Numbered from the stretch's first letter, positions 37,938 through 48,262 are shown. The stretch is DNA of 50,740 nt from an uncultured Porphyromonadaceae bacterium (GCA_947175665.1 CAMWNR010000003.1:1-50740); one strand, 5' to 3'. A program made the numbers and translations. The notes: generated from the sequence alone by a model not told the origin.

Positions 37938-40900
37938 TCATTGAGTCACTTCGACTCTCGTACCGCCTGAGCGCGCCGTTATCATCGGGTAGTATAGCGA
38001 TTGGATCTCCGCTATACCTGATGAGTATTGGCCATCACGGTCGGCATAGACCTCGTATGATATGATATGCTTACCCTTGGGGAGGGAGGTGATAAAGATA
38101 TTGGTTGCGTCCTTGAGTGGTTCTACGAGCATCATTATGCCGTCTTGTGATTTGTATTCGGTAAGTTGCTCGGCTGGTCTTACGCAGGCAGGGCGCGTAT
38201 CTCTTATCATCGCATAATCGATATCGCGATCAGCGATAAGGGTGAGAGTTACAAGTATTCTATCACCTGCATGGAATCGGGTACTGTTCTTACCCGTTTT
38301 TACCTTGCCGTCGCTGATTTCTACAGGCAGGAGGGCTTTTTCGATCTTTAATGCTCCTACACTCATCGGTTTGACATGCGACATCTCTTCGCTCCGCTGC
38401 ACCATTATCCCTCCCCACGCGATATTACCTCCGCGATTATGGATACTTATGGTCTTACCACTTATCTCCTCGGGATTAAGATTGAAGTAGATGTTTCCGC
38501 TTTTGGTCTGCGCAGCAGGTACCTCCATCATCATATCACCTATATATATTGCGGGGGTTGCATTAGCATCAGCAGTGTGTGTGAACTGTGAGTTATTTAC
38601 TACCGCCGAGGCCATATCTGCAATGTCGGCCGCTGAGTTGCCCTCACTCCAGTTTTGTGTCTGACGTGATAATACGAGATATTGTATCAGTTTGGGAAGC
38701 GCAGGATTTTGAGGATCCACCTCTTTTAGACACTGCGCACACGATGCGACCAACGATAACCCGGTAGCACTGGCGTATATATCTCCTGTCACATCAAACC
38801 ACATCCCCTTATTCTCCTTATATGAGGCGAATTGCAATACAGAAGTCATAATCTCTTTTGCCAATCCGTCATTACCCTTATACTTCAATAGAGATGCCCC
38901 AGAGATTTTATCGGCTAACGTTAGTGATTTCCATTCTTCAGGCAATCTACGGTATAGTTCGGCGTCAATCTTCTTTAATTCAGGTGATAATTCCCGCTTA
39001 TTTATTTTAGATATATCGCCTGAAGTAAGATTCTTGCGCATGAGCATATAACTGATCTCCGATGAGAGCGGATAAGGGGTATTAGAGGTTTTGATCCACT
39101 GATTATAACCTTTTATCATCTCTGCATCAGAATACTTAAGAGCCGCCGAGATAGCGCTATTCAATTCCCGGGAGTCGGGCATATATCCCGAAGCGTTTAG
39201 TTTTCCCAATCGCTCAAGTATCCGGGTAGTGATATAGGGTGACACGGGCATCTGCTTCATCCAACTCCATCCGCCATCGGCAGACTGCAGGGCTATCAAT
39301 TTGTCGATGAGTTTTTTAATAACCCCTTGCGCATCAGTACTGTTCAGATATGTAGCGAGTGATGCGATACGCTCACTCTCACTTTCCGCATTGTTTACCC
39401 AGGGGGTTTCTCCAAGGCCGGTCAACTTAAGCGCTCTATTCTGTTCGAGCGGCGAAAGCGCTGTTGCATCATGCGTATTCTCCAGCATCTCTTTTAACCC
39501 TTGACGTATATCGGGGTTGCCGGTGATGATGCCGTTGCTCATGGCATTGGCAAATACAGCATTTGCCAAAACTAATGCTGATTCCGAATCGGGAGAGGCG
39601 ATACCTGAGAGCGCTGTGATGACATACCAGTATGGATTAGAACAGTAATTCATAGTCACCTGAGCATCTTTACCTATAGCAGGCAGGCGCATCTCTACTT
39701 CATTATCAGAATCGGTGAGATAGAAGGTATAGGTCTCCATCACGGGTTGTGAAGAGGGGTAGATGGGGATTAGCGTCTGTTCGCCATCGCTACCTTTCTC
39801 ATTATCTGCCGTGATTCTTATTATTAATGATGCGACATTGCCGGGTGTCTTCAAGTCAAGATTTATCAGTCTTGCGCCTGAGGCCTCAACGTTACGGAAT
39901 GTCTCTTCGCTAAATGCGATCACATCTCCCGTCATGGTATTTACAACCTCGACTCGGGCATGAATATCGGCTGTTGAATCGGTATTATTATATACATTCG
40001 CGCCTATTACACATTTATCTCCGGTGAGCAGATATGCGGGTATATTGCCCGATACCATCAACGGTTTTGAGGCCACGGCATCAAGAGTAAGGATCGCAGA
40101 CCGCATATCGGTATCATAACCGAGCAATTGCATTACCCAACTTGTATTGAAATCGGGCACTTCGAAGTTTACCTCAACCACTCCTTCCTCATCAGCACTC
40201 AGCAACGGTGAGAAGAAGGCCAAGGGGTATTCCGTATCTCGTAAAGTGATTTCTTCGCTATTATCATCCTTACCATTTGACGCACCTGCATCCGCTTCTA
40301 CATCTGCTACACTCCCGGTTAGGTACGCCATAGTGGGAGCAACACTTACAGCCGTTTCTTCCAGTGTCGCATCGCTATATGCCTCATCAATTACTCCGGT
40401 TGCATTTATTGTGTCCACGCCGTTTTCACTCTTAGCGGCCGATAGCGAACTCTTATACATCCGTGTATCACGTATGTATAGATTTCTTGATAACGGGTAT
40501 CCCCAGAATTGCCAATCGGGTATACTTAAACCTGTGCAATTACCCGACTTCTGTTGCAACGGCTTTTGATAATAGAAGAATATTAAACCGGAATTATACA
40601 CATCAATATTTCCGCGGGTAGAGGATGAGAGATAGCGCTCCGGAGCAAATCTCCAATTGAATGGAGTGATGGAGTTGAGCGCCTTATTGCTCATAACAGC
40701 CACTGCCGCGGCCGATAAACCGTTGCCGTTTTCTGTAAATCTGAATTTCCATTGCTCTTTACTACCCGGCACTAACTTGTCGCGGTAGGTGATGGTCTCG
40801 AATTTCGGTTTGATGCGCTCTTCGGCCGGATAGATCATTACTGACTCTTCTGACGTATCAAGATCGTTCATACCGAATAATGATACTCTTACCACCTCCC

Positions 40901-43718
40901 CGTAGGCAGGTGCATTGACTTTGAGTCTCATATTTTTACCTGACGGAGTGAGCCATTTCTGCTCTATTTTCCCGTTGGAATTTGAGATAAGACAGAATAT
41001 CCTGTTGGGGGTATACGTATTACCGAGTGTTATCTCTACCGTGTTCTTCCCGGCCTCAGCGTATACCTTATTTACAGGCACCCAAAGGGGGGTAGCCACC
41101 GGCGGCACGACATCAGTGTCTCGCCATAATATCAAGTCGCAGGTAGCGGTATCATTTCGCGCTATGCGATTGCCGGTGTAATCGGTTTCTGTATACGCAT
41201 CTTCGAGTATAAATCTTATCTTGTATTTTCCGGACTTCAGGTCGGTAGTTGCCAGAGTAAGTACGGGCGACTTAAACTCACCACTCTTCACAACCTCAGT
41301 CACAGGGTTCTTCTTGGTACCGGTAATACTCGATATTTCATATTGAATATCCCTTATGGCAGGATTACCAATAAGGTCTGTCACTTTCGCACTAAGCGTA
41401 ATCGAGTCCTTTGTCACCTCAATACGATCCGGGATATTGAGCGTCAATGTATATCCCGGTGCCATTGAAACGGTCTCTCCGGGTGAGGATTGGGTCTCGC
41501 CCCCCGGGAGTGTGGCTACTGCCTTGGCTGTAATAATACCGTTATCTTTGCTTAATGCCGGGAAGTCGGCGGGAGTGACATTGAGCCGGAATGTACCGGA
41601 CTTGTCGGTGACAGCATTACCGGCATACTGCATATTGTCCGCTCCGCTATTCATTATTCTCCAATACGGTTGCTGATAGTTGAGCGTCACGGTTACCTTG
41701 CTGTCTGCCACCGGCAAACCTGAATATGTGGTCACGCAACCGGTTAACTCTACACTATTTTCCGCTCCATCCTGATTGATAACCGGACGGTTGAGTTTTA
41801 CATAAAATGATGGAGCCTTATACTCGGCCACTTCTATATAGGTATCCCCTATCGAACTGGTGTTATTGCTGCCGTTTTTAACTTCGGCCGATATTCTGTA
41901 TCTCCCTGTGATACCATCTGCGGGGAGTGTGAAGTTGGCAGTGACACGGCCCATATTCCCACTCAACATCTCTTTGCTCTCCACAACTTTACCATTAGGA
42001 TTATAGAGACAGAGAGTAACCTTCATATCATTGAGCGGCGAGAGAAGGTTTTTACTTATTTTCCCTATTACCGCAACCGCCTGCAGGGTATCGCCGGGTT
42101 TGTAGATTGCGAGGTCGGTAAGTACTTCGGCTACATAGTCTCTCCGGTTACCACCGTAATAACCGTTGGCATAATAATACTCCTTGAGTTGACTCCCATG
42201 ATAGGAGATTGTGGCATTGCCATACTCAAACGGTGATTTTACCATACCGTCCGAATTGGTATAGAGAGTTACACTTTTCTTAGGCTTTCCTGTATTTTCG
42301 AGTATCACTTTAGCACCCTTTATCGGGTTTCCGGTGCGCGCATCAACTACATATAATTCGGGCGATTTATCAGCAGTCGATGTACCAGATACAGCAAAGA
42401 ATCCTATATCACTTACATTGATAATTTTCGGATATTGGTTTTTTAAATCTTTATATATGCCCGAAATCTGAGAATTTTCAGAAACTGCGACCGCATAGTA
42501 TCCGGCTTTAAATCCGGGTACTGATATGGTATCAGTAACGGTATAGGGGCGATCGGTGGATTTAATGATACCACAATCTATAATTTTCCCTGTCGGCACT
42601 ACACTGCTGAGTCTGTTTACCCCACCTTGTGCCTGCGCTGCCGAGATTGGTATAAGTATCAGATGACTCCCTGTCATGTTTGACGACACTACCGTGAGGG
42701 TCTGAGGCGTTTCGGGCAACCATTGTGAGGATTGGTCAAATGTTACCGTCGGTTGCTTCATAACCTGCATCATGCTCTTCAGGCAATCGGCATACTTGCT
42801 GTCAGGATAAGCATTACAGGTATTTTCAAGAAGTTCATATCTCTTTAACTTTTCGGTGTCAGTATCTGCCGGTACGGCATCACTTTGACACAGCACCGCT
42901 ACAACCTGCGGACGAAATTGGCTTCCCTCCGGATATACTTCGAGCAATTCGCTTCCGTAATTCCGGCGCGCTTCGCGACCTGAAATATAGTCTAACTTCT
43001 TAAGTCTGGCCTGAAGAAGTGGGTATGACTCATTACCCTGATTCATCTCAGATGCTATAAGACTGTCTATCAGTGATAACGGCTTTAATTCCTTATCTTC
43101 AAGATTTAGTTGTTGAGAGATTGAAATCACTCTGAATATGGCAAAGTCCCACACCGAGTAACCGCATTGTGCCACCTCTGCATAATCCGTAAGCAGCAGG
43201 GATATATCTTCAAGCGAAACTTTCTTAAGATCGTTTTCTGAAGCGAGTACATCTTTTATAAGTGCGGTCACCTGATTACGAAACTGTCGGCCACTCCACA
43301 GAGCGGGTTCGGCATCGACCGGAGTATCCGGAAGATTCCTGTTGTCATAGATATATCGCCGCGAGGAGTAGAAATCAGTCAGTAATCTTGCTTCAATCAA
43401 ATCGCATAAAGCCTTGTCAACTTTGTCAGCATGACTTGCAATAAGCCGATAGTTGCTGATCGATGCCTGCAGACTATCAGTAGATGTGATACGATTTGCG
43501 ACCGCTATCTCATTGGCGGCATAAATAGCAGTTATAAAATCACCTTTATCTATGGATTCCTGCATCATTGTCCGGGCATCACTGCGTACTGTCTCGGGAA
43601 AGGCGAAATCAGGTGCGGTAAAAGAACCATCGGCACAAAGAAACTTAAAAAAAAGACAAAACAGGGCGATCGCCAAGCGATGCCCTGCTCTGATATTTGT
43701 TCTGGGGATATGAGTCAT
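37938..43718 (-). CDS. Alpha-2-macroglobulin family protein without thioester motif
   Basis: A very large exported protein (1926 aa from the chosen ATG at 43718, which opens the signal peptide RLAIALFCLFFKFLCA; the longer ORF start adds 23 unlikely residues). The middle holds an MG2-type domain (KPGDTLQAVAVIGKISKNLLSPL). About 1170-1290 is the A2M domain (PLAFFSPLLSADEEGVVEVNFEVPDFNTSWVMQLLGYD). A helical thioester-type domain (SPDSESALVLANAVFANAMS...) and a final beta domain follow. No CxEQ motif occurs anywhere; the aligned position reads SALV. Bacterial macroglobulins are thought to trap foreign proteases in the periplasm. It follows a Spy/CpxP-like gene by 85 bp. Confidence 0.88.
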   Translation of the reverse strand: MTHIPRTNIRAGHRLAIALFCLFFKFLCADGSFTAPDFAFPETVRSDARTMMQESIDKGDFITAIYAANEIAVANRITSTDSLQASISNYRLIASHADKVDKALCDLIEARLLTDFYSSRRYIYDNRNLPDTPVDAEPALWSGRQFRNQVTALIKDVLASENDLKKVSLEDISLLLTDYAEVAQCGYSVWDFAIFRVISISQQLNLEDKELKPLSLIDSLIASEMNQGNESYPLLQARLKKLDYISGREARRNYGSELLEVYPEGSQFRPQVVAVLCQSDAVPADTDTEKLKRYELLENTCNAYPDSKYADCLKSMMQVMKQPTVTFDQSSQWLPETPQTLTVVSSNMTGSHLILIPISAAQAQGGVNRLSSVVPTGKIIDCGIIKSTDRPYTVTDTISVPGFKAGYYAVAVSENSQISGIYKDLKNQYPKIINVSDIGFFAVSGTSTADKSPELYVVDARTGNPIKGAKVILENTGKPKKSVTLYTNSDGMVKSPFEYGNATISYHGSQLKEYYYANGYYGGNRRDYVAEVLTDLAIYKPGDTLQAVAVIGKISKNLLSPLNDMKVTLCLYNPNGKVVESKEMLSGNMGRVTANFTLPADGITGRYRISAEVKNGSNNTSSIGDTYIEVAEYKAPSFYVKLNRPVINQDGAENSVELTGCVTTYSGLPVADSKVTVTLNYQQPYWRIMNSGADNMQYAGNAVTDKSGTFRLNVTPADFPALSKDNGIITAKAVATLPGGETQSSPGETVSMAPGYTLTLNIPDRIEVTKDSITLSAKVTDLIGNPAIRDIQYEISSITGTKKNPVTEVVKSGEFKSPVLTLATTDLKSGKYKIRFILEDAYTETDYTGNRIARNDTATCDLILWRDTDVVPPVATPLWVPVNKVYAEAGKNTVEITLGNTYTPNRIFCLISNSNGKIEQKWLTPSGKNMRLKVNAPAYGEVVRVSLFGMNDLDTSEESVMIYPAEERIKPKFETITYRDKLVPGSKEQWKFRFTENGNGLSAAAVAVMSNKALNSITPFNWRFAPERYLSSSTRGNIDVYNSGLIFFYYQKPLQQKSGNCTGLSIPDWQFWGYPLSRNLYIRDTRMYKSSLSAAKSENGVDTINATGVIDEAYSDATLEETAVSVAPTMAYLTGSVADVEADAGASNGKDDNSEEITLRDTEYPLAFFSPLLSADEEGVVEVNFEVPDFNTSWVMQLLGYDTDMRSAILTLDAVASKPLMVSGNIPAYLLTGDKCVIGANVYNNTDSTADIHARVEVVNTMTGDVIAFSEETFRNVEASGARLINLDLKTPGNVASLIIRITADNEKGSDGEQTLIPIYPSSQPVMETYTFYLTDSDNEVEMRLPAIGKDAQVTMNYCSNPYWYVITALSGIASPDSESALVLANAVFANAMSNGIITGNPDIRQGLKEMLENTHDATALSPLEQNRALKLTGLGETPWVNNAESESERIASLATYLNSTDAQGVIKKLIDKLIALQSADGGWSWMKQMPVSPYITTRILERLGKLNASGYMPDSRELNSAISAALKYSDAEMIKGYNQWIKTSNTPYPLSSEISYMLMRKNLTSGDISKINKRELSPELKKIDAELYRRLPEEWKSLTLADKISGASLLKYKGNDGLAKEIMTSVLQFASYKENKGMWFDVTGDIYASATGLSLVASCAQCLKEVDPQNPALPKLIQYLVLSRQTQNWSEGNSAADIADMASAVVNNSQFTHTADANATPAIYIGDMMMEVPAAQTKSGNIYFNLNPEEISGKTISIHNRGGNIAWGGIMVQRSEEMSHVKPMSVGALKIEKALLPVEISDGKVKTGKNSTRFHAGDRILVTLTLIADRDIDYAMIRDTRPACVRPAEQLTEYKSQDGIMMLVEPLKDATNIFITSLPKGKHIISYEVYADRDGQYSSGIAEIQSLYYPMITARSGGTRVEVTQ

Positions 43719-43803
43719 ATTTACATTTTTATGGTGAGTTACATTAGTATAACTCGGTTTGTTAAAAATAGTTTGCCACGATCCCAATAAAACCGATGAG
43801 CCT

Positions 43804-44277
43804 TTATTTCTTCTTGCTCTTAGCCGGTTTTTTTGACTTATTCTTGTGATGCATCTCGCGCATCTTCTGCCTGAACTTCTCCTCAGCGGCTTTCATTTTA
43901 TATATTTGCTTTTGAGTGAGAAATTTTGAGAATTTTTCGTCATATACTTTCTCAAGTTGGGCATCTTTCATTTTAAGGTCGGCTATCTTATCTGATACCT
44001 CTTTATACTGAGCATCGGTAGAATTATCATTGAGTTTCTTCTCCAGCGAACGCATCTCATCAAAATTTTTAAATTTTTGCTGACTCATAGCATTGTATGT
44101 ATCAACAAATTCGGCTTTTTGATCCTCCTTGAGTTCTATCTCCTGAGCAAGAAATTTCAACTTATATTCCTGAATCTCTTTCCACATCTTCGGTTGCGGT
44201 TTCTGACCCTGCTCGGAGGCGGAGACTGCAAAACCGATACTAATTATTGCAACCAAAATAAGTACAAGTCTCTTCAT
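43804..44277 (-). CDS. Small periplasmic Spy/CpxP-like helical protein
   Basis: A 157-aa exported protein with a signal peptide (MKRLVLILVAIISIGFAVSA). The body is almost wholly helical and charged, with an LKEDQKAEFVDTYNAM segment and LTQKQIYKMKAAEEKFRQKMREM, the repeated LT-x-Q type pattern of Spy/CpxP-like stress chaperones. It ends in a Lys-rich tail (KNKSKKPAKSKKK). Homologues in Bacteroidetes are often linked to ECF sigma genes. It sits between a putative anti-sigma factor and the macroglobulin, which fits an envelope-stress sensor or chaperone role (inference). Confidence 0.65.
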   Translation of the reverse strand: MKRLVLILVAIISIGFAVSASEQGQKPQPKMWKEIQEYKLKFLAQEIELKEDQKAEFVDTYNAMSQQKFKNFDEMRSLEKKLNDNSTDAQYKEVSDKIADLKMKDAQLEKVYDEKFSKFLTQKQIYKMKAAEEKFRQKMREMHHKNKSKKPAKSKKK

Positions 44278-44346
44278 ATATTATTAGTAAATAAGTATAT
44301 AAGTAAGTAATTAAAATTAAACGATATTATGAAATTAAGCAGTAAT

Positions 44347-44796
44347 TCAAATCATATTCTGATATTCGGGTGATATTTCGTATCCGAAATCTTTCTCGAA
44401 ATCATTGATAGAGGTATATGACTCACTTACAAGTGTCTCAATCTCAAAATCGGAATCTCCACTTTCCTCAATATCCATATACTCAATATACTCTCTTCCT
44501 GCAGGTTCTTGCATGGCAAGCACTACCGGCTCGGGTACGGCATCCATACTGGACTGTGCATTTTGTGAGGCGATATGAAACATCTTCATCATACACCATA
44601 TACCGGCAAACATCGCCGCCATATAAACGTATGGCTTGATACGCTGCCAGCGACTCAATACGGGTACTACCGGTTTTTCCGGATATTCCGGCAGTCGAGC
44701 CATCATATTTGCAGCAAACTCATCAAAGTATCGCTCGGGTACTTTCATACCATGTTGCCGCCCGACACTGTTTAACAATTTATCTTCTTTTCCCAT
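44347..44796 (-). CDS. Putative anti-sigma factor, single membrane helix
   Basis: A 149-aa protein with a cytosolic N-terminal segment (PERYFDEFAANMMARLPEYP), one transmembrane helix (YVYMAAMFAGIWCMMKMF, about 72-90) and an acidic periplasmic tail. It lacks the HxxxCxxC ZAS motif. The anti-sigma role is inferred from topology, size and its divergent position opposite an ECF sigma gene. It is the first gene of a run with the Spy-like protein and the macroglobulin. Confidence 0.5.
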   Translation of the reverse strand: MGKEDKLLNSVGRQHGMKVPERYFDEFAANMMARLPEYPEKPVVPVLSRWQRIKPYVYMAAMFAGIWCMMKMFHIASQNAQSSMDAVPEPVVLAMQEPAGREYIEYMDIEESGDSDFEIETLVSESYTSINDFEKDFGYEISPEYQNMI

Positions 44797-44996
44797 GACG
44801 GAACGCTAATTTATTTATATACAACAATCAAGGATTACACTGTGATTTATTATCCCTCTGTAACCCTATTTATTTATATGTATGACCCCATACTGCGCAT
44901 AAAGTTTAACTGCTTCTCAATAATATTTTTTATTTAAACCATGTTTCTATAAAATTTGTTAAATTTTAACATTTCGCGGGGTTCAACCTCTTTTTA

Positions 44997-45028
44997 TTTG
45001 GTATGATTTTCGCTTTTTTATATCTTTA
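44997..45028 (+). promoter_or_regulatory. Promoter of the ECF sigma factor gene
   Basis: TTTG (44997-45000) and TATCTTTA (45021-45028) are separated by 20 nt, a near-perfect Bacteroidetes housekeeping promoter (last -7 base A instead of G). The predicted start site lies only a few nucleotides before the ATG at 45041, so the message would be almost leaderless. Confidence 0.6.
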
Positions 45029-45040
45029 CAAAAATATTTA

Positions 45041-45610
45041 ATGACTATGGCGTACTCTGCTGCTATCGATGAGAAAAAAATTATCGAAGATCTCCAAAGA
45101 GAATCGACCGCCCGCAAGGCGTTCGAAATGCTGGTACGCACTTTTTCAGAACCTCTATATTGGCAGATTCGTAAAATGGTGTTTGACCACGATGATGCCA
45201 ACGATCTGCTGCAAAATGTATTCCTGAAAGCGTGGAATAATATCCATAATTTTCGCGGTGACGCCAAACTGTCTACCTGGCTATATAAGATTGCGGTTAA
45301 TGAATCTATAAATTTCATTAACCGTGAGAAGTCACGCCAATCTATCCCGACCGATTCGGAAGATTCCTCTTTTCTTCTCGATAATCTGGAGGCCGATGAG
45401 TATTTTGATGGCGAGGAATTGCATAAAGAACTGCTTAAGGCCGTAGCCTCCTTACCCGAAAAACAACGCCTCGTATTTAATATGAAGTATTTTGACGAGA
45501 TGAAGTACGAGGAAATATCTGATATTCTCGGCACCTCAATCGGCGCCCTTAAAGCATCTTACCACCATGCTGTAAAAAAAATCACCGAACTTATCGGAGG
45601 GCTGGAGTAA
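45041..45610 (+). CDS. ECF-type RNA polymerase sigma factor
   Basis: A 189-aa sigma-70 family factor with only regions 2 and 4. Region 2 reads DANDLLQNVFLKAWNNIHNFRGDAKLSTWLYKIAVNESINFINRE. Region 4 reads LPEKQRLVFNMKYFDEMKYEEISDILGTSIGALKASYHHAVKKI, a helix-turn-helix. The start could also be the second ATG (MAYSAAID). It is divergent from the putative anti-sigma gene with 244 bp between them. It probably controls an envelope-stress response, but the targets are unknown. Confidence 0.92.
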   Translation: MTMAYSAAIDEKKIIEDLQRESTARKAFEMLVRTFSEPLYWQIRKMVFDHDDANDLLQNVFLKAWNNIHNFRGDAKLSTWLYKIAVNESINFINREKSRQSIPTDSEDSSFLLDNLEADEYFDGEELHKELLKAVASLPEKQRLVFNMKYFDEMKYEEISDILGTSIGALKASYHHAVKKITELIGGLE

Positions 45611-45680
45611 GTTTTAGGTATTAGTGATTAGTGATTAGGTTTGAGGTGTTAAGTATTAGTTATTAGTTATTTGTTATTGG
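45611..45680 (+). repeat. Heptamer-based repeats after the sigma gene, possible promoter
   Basis: TTAGTGA and TTAGTTA heptamers recur in this spacer. The part near 45652-45670 matches the reverse complement of the 21-bp repeat at the window end (18 of 19 bases). TAGGTTTG (45636-45643) fits the -7 consensus for the downstream barrel gene, with only a weak TTTT at the -33 position. Confidence 0.5.
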
Positions 45681-45774
45681 TACTTTTTTATTGACGGGCG
45701 GATAAACTATTATAAATGAACTATTGTAAGGGTTGATGTGTTAGGATGATAAGATATTTTAACACTTCGAAATT

Positions 45775-46452
45775 ATGAAAAACCGTTTCCTTTCATTCAT
45801 ACTGTTTTTTACAGCACTATTTAGCGTTAGCACCGCAAGTGCTCAATATTATGAGATTGCTAACCAGATACCGCAGTTAATACGTCCTGCCCTCGTAGGT
45901 GGTTTTAACTATAAGGGTTATGTGGATGCCAAATACATTAAAGGTATAGGTAATAATAATGTTGATTTCCTCGGATTTTCTACATCTCAGGGTTTTAAAT
46001 ATAGCAATTGGTTCTTTATGGGAGCCGGTATCGGTGTGGATATAGCCTTTTCGCATATCAATGGCGACTATGGCAATTGGGTGCAACCTCGTCCTGATGA
46101 GTTTAGAGATGCAACCAAGACCGGTGTCATGATCCCTATTTTCACCGATTTCAGATTTAATGTCGGCGCCCCGACCTCGACCGCTTTTTATGCCGACATC
46201 AAACTCGGTTGCTCTTTCCTGGCGGGCAATTACCTGCAGGTAAATGACGGTTACCTTTCGAGTCAGCAATATTTCTATTTCCGCCCATCTGTAGGTGTAA
46301 GAATTCCTCTTCAGGGTCAGAATAATAATAACGGTAAAAAAGCGTTTAATATAGGAGTGACTTATCAGTTGCTTACTTCCAATTACTGGAATGCATATTA
46401 CTCCAATATCACCCTTAATGGCCTCGGAGTAGATATCTCTTACGAATGGTAA
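45775..46452 (+). CDS. Outer-membrane beta-barrel protein
   Basis: A 225-aa protein with a clear signal peptide (MKNRFLSFILFFTALFSVSTASA, then Q). The body alternates polar and aromatic residues in short strands (WFFMGAGIGVDIAF, FYADIKLGCSFLAG, QYFYFRPSVGVRIPL, AFNIGVTYQLL) and ends GVDISYEW with a terminal aromatic, as expected for a small 8-10-strand barrel. Function unknown. It lies between the ECF sigma gene and a secreted protease gene on the same strand. Confidence 0.75.
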   Translation: MKNRFLSFILFFTALFSVSTASAQYYEIANQIPQLIRPALVGGFNYKGYVDAKYIKGIGNNNVDFLGFSTSQGFKYSNWFFMGAGIGVDIAFSHINGDYGNWVQPRPDEFRDATKTGVMIPIFTDFRFNVGAPTSTAFYADIKLGCSFLAGNYLQVNDGYLSSQQYFYFRPSVGVRIPLQGQNNNNGKKAFNIGVTYQLLTSNYWNAYYSNITLNGLGVDISYEW

Positions 46453-46534
46453 GTAAGCAGGTAATAAGAAACTCTTTTTTAATTTGTATACGTAGATGAG
46501 TTATTCTCTACAAAAAATATAGAACAACGCATTC

Positions 46535-48262
46535 ATGAATCGAATTATACTTTCACCTGTGAAGCGTGCCGTGCGGTTCGCTTCATCTTTTATTTCTATC
46601 AATCATATTCCGGCTATCTGCGCTTTTAGTATTGCGTTAGTGGCCGGAATAGGTTGTGCATTAGCAAAACCGGCTTCACCCAATCCAATACCTTATACTC
46701 AACCTGATGGCTCTATCATCAACATTATACTGAAAGGTGATGAGAACGGGCACAAAATCTTTACCGAAGATGGCACCTTGCTCGAAAAAGGTAGTGACGG
46801 TATGCTGCGCCCTTCGCTGCTCCGCACTTCTGACATCTCAACGACTGCCAAAAAGAAATACACTTTTTCGGGTACTCATTTCCCCTCTGAGGGTGAAGCA
46901 CGCGCTCTCGTAGTCCTTGTCAATTACAGCGACAACCGGTTCTCTATGGCTGACCCTCACGATTATTTCAACCGTATGCTTAATGAAGAGGGATTTTCCG
47001 ACAATGGTGCTTCGGGTTCGGCCCGGGATTTCTTTATCGAAAATTCAATGGGTAAATTCCGCCCGCATTTTGATGTATATGGTCCGCTGACCTTACGCGA
47101 ACCGGGCATTTATTACGGTGGTAATGATATGGATGGTATCGACTTTCATCCCGATGAGATGTGTATCGAGGCTTGTCAGCAACTTGATAATACAGTCGAT
47201 TTTTCCATATATGACCTTGATAATGACGGATATATCGATAACATGTATATCTTTTATGCCGGTTTCGGTGAGGCTGATACCGGTACCTCTACGCTTATCT
47301 GGCCTCATTCGGCCACTTTAGAGGATTACAATCATAAGGATGAGTACTCTTTTGACGGTAAGATACTTAACTCTTACGGCATGAGCAATGAGATGGACTA
47401 CACCTATCAGCGTCCGGATGGTATAGGTACTTTCGTGCATGAGTTTTCTCATGTTCTCGGTCTCCCTGATCTATATGCCACTTCTTACTCCTTTGCCTGC
47501 ACTCCGGGATATTATTCCACAATGGATGTAGGATCTTACAATGATGAGGGTCGCACCCCTCCCTTCCTCTCTCTGTTTGAACGTCTTAGCCTCGGTTGGT
47601 GCAGTCCCGCCACACTTGTTGCCGAGGGTGATTATACGTTGTCTCCCCTCAATATATCTAACGACGGACTCCTTATTCCTACCGATGATGAAGATGAGTT
47701 CTTTATTCTGGAATGCAGAAAACATGAACTCAACGATGCTTTTATACCGGCAGAGGGCATGCTGGTTTGGCACATCGATTTCAATCAGAATATATGGGAT
47801 GATAATATAGTTAATAATCTTGTTAATCACCAATATGTTGATATAGTGGAGGCTGACGGCAGGTCTACCTCTTTTACAAGAGCCGGTGATACATTTCCGG
47901 GTAGTACCAATAATACCTCGCTCTCCTTTGAAACCGAACCCTCCTTGCAATCATGGAGTAAGCAATCTACCGGATTCTCCATATCAAATATTGCCCGTCG
48001 GGCCGCTGACGGACACATCACTTTTACAGTTACCAAGGATCAGCCTTCGGGTGTTGACGATATATCCGCATCTTCCTTACCCTGGGTTATTTCCGGCAAC
48101 ACGCTTTTAAATGTCAACGACTGTAATCTGCAAATCTATTCGCTCGACGGTCAACTCATCAATAACCTCCCTTCCGGCTCCGAAGTATCATTATCTAAAG
48201 GTATCTATCTCATTCATTACGATACTCCGACCGATATTAAAACCCACAAAATTATAATCTGA
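46535..48262 (+). CDS. Secreted M6-family metalloprotease with sorting-domain-like C-terminus
   Basis: A 575-aa exported zinc protease. An N-terminal membrane/signal segment (AICAFSIALVAGIGCALA) lies after an unusually long 28-residue lead, so a later true start is possible. The catalytic motif HEFSHVLGLPDLY is HExxHxxGxPD, typical of M6 (immune inhibitor A-like) peptidases. A Ca-binding-like DLDNDGYID precedes it. The C-terminal 60 residues (LQIYSLDGQLINNLPSGSEVSLSKGIYLIHYDT...KIII) resemble a type A sorting domain. It is probably secreted and degrades extracellular protein; substrate unknown. Confidence 0.85.
   Translation: MNRIILSPVKRAVRFASSFISINHIPAICAFSIALVAGIGCALAKPASPNPIPYTQPDGSIINIILKGDENGHKIFTEDGTLLEKGSDGMLRPSLLRTSDISTTAKKKYTFSGTHFPSEGEARALVVLVNYSDNRFSMADPHDYFNRMLNEEGFSDNGASGSARDFFIENSMGKFRPHFDVYGPLTLREPGIYYGGNDMDGIDFHPDEMCIEACQQLDNTVDFSIYDLDNDGYIDNMYIFYAGFGEADTGTSTLIWPHSATLEDYNHKDEYSFDGKILNSYGMSNEMDYTYQRPDGIGTFVHEFSHVLGLPDLYATSYSFACTPGYYSTMDVGSYNDEGRTPPFLSLFERLSLGWCSPATLVAEGDYTLSPLNISNDGLLIPTDDEDEFFILECRKHELNDAFIPAEGMLVWHIDFNQNIWDDNIVNNLVNHQYVDIVEADGRSTSFTRAGDTFPGSTNNTSLSFETEPSLQSWSKQSTGFSISNIARRAADGHITFTVTKDQPSGVDDISASSLPWVISGNTLLNVNDCNLQIYSLDGQLINNLPSGSEVSLSKGIYLIHYDTPTDIKTHKIII

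Noticed and set aside
44983-45534. 183-aa antisense ORF over the ECF sigma gene
   Set aside because: Serine/arginine-rich shadow frame opposite a clear sigma factor with a promoter.
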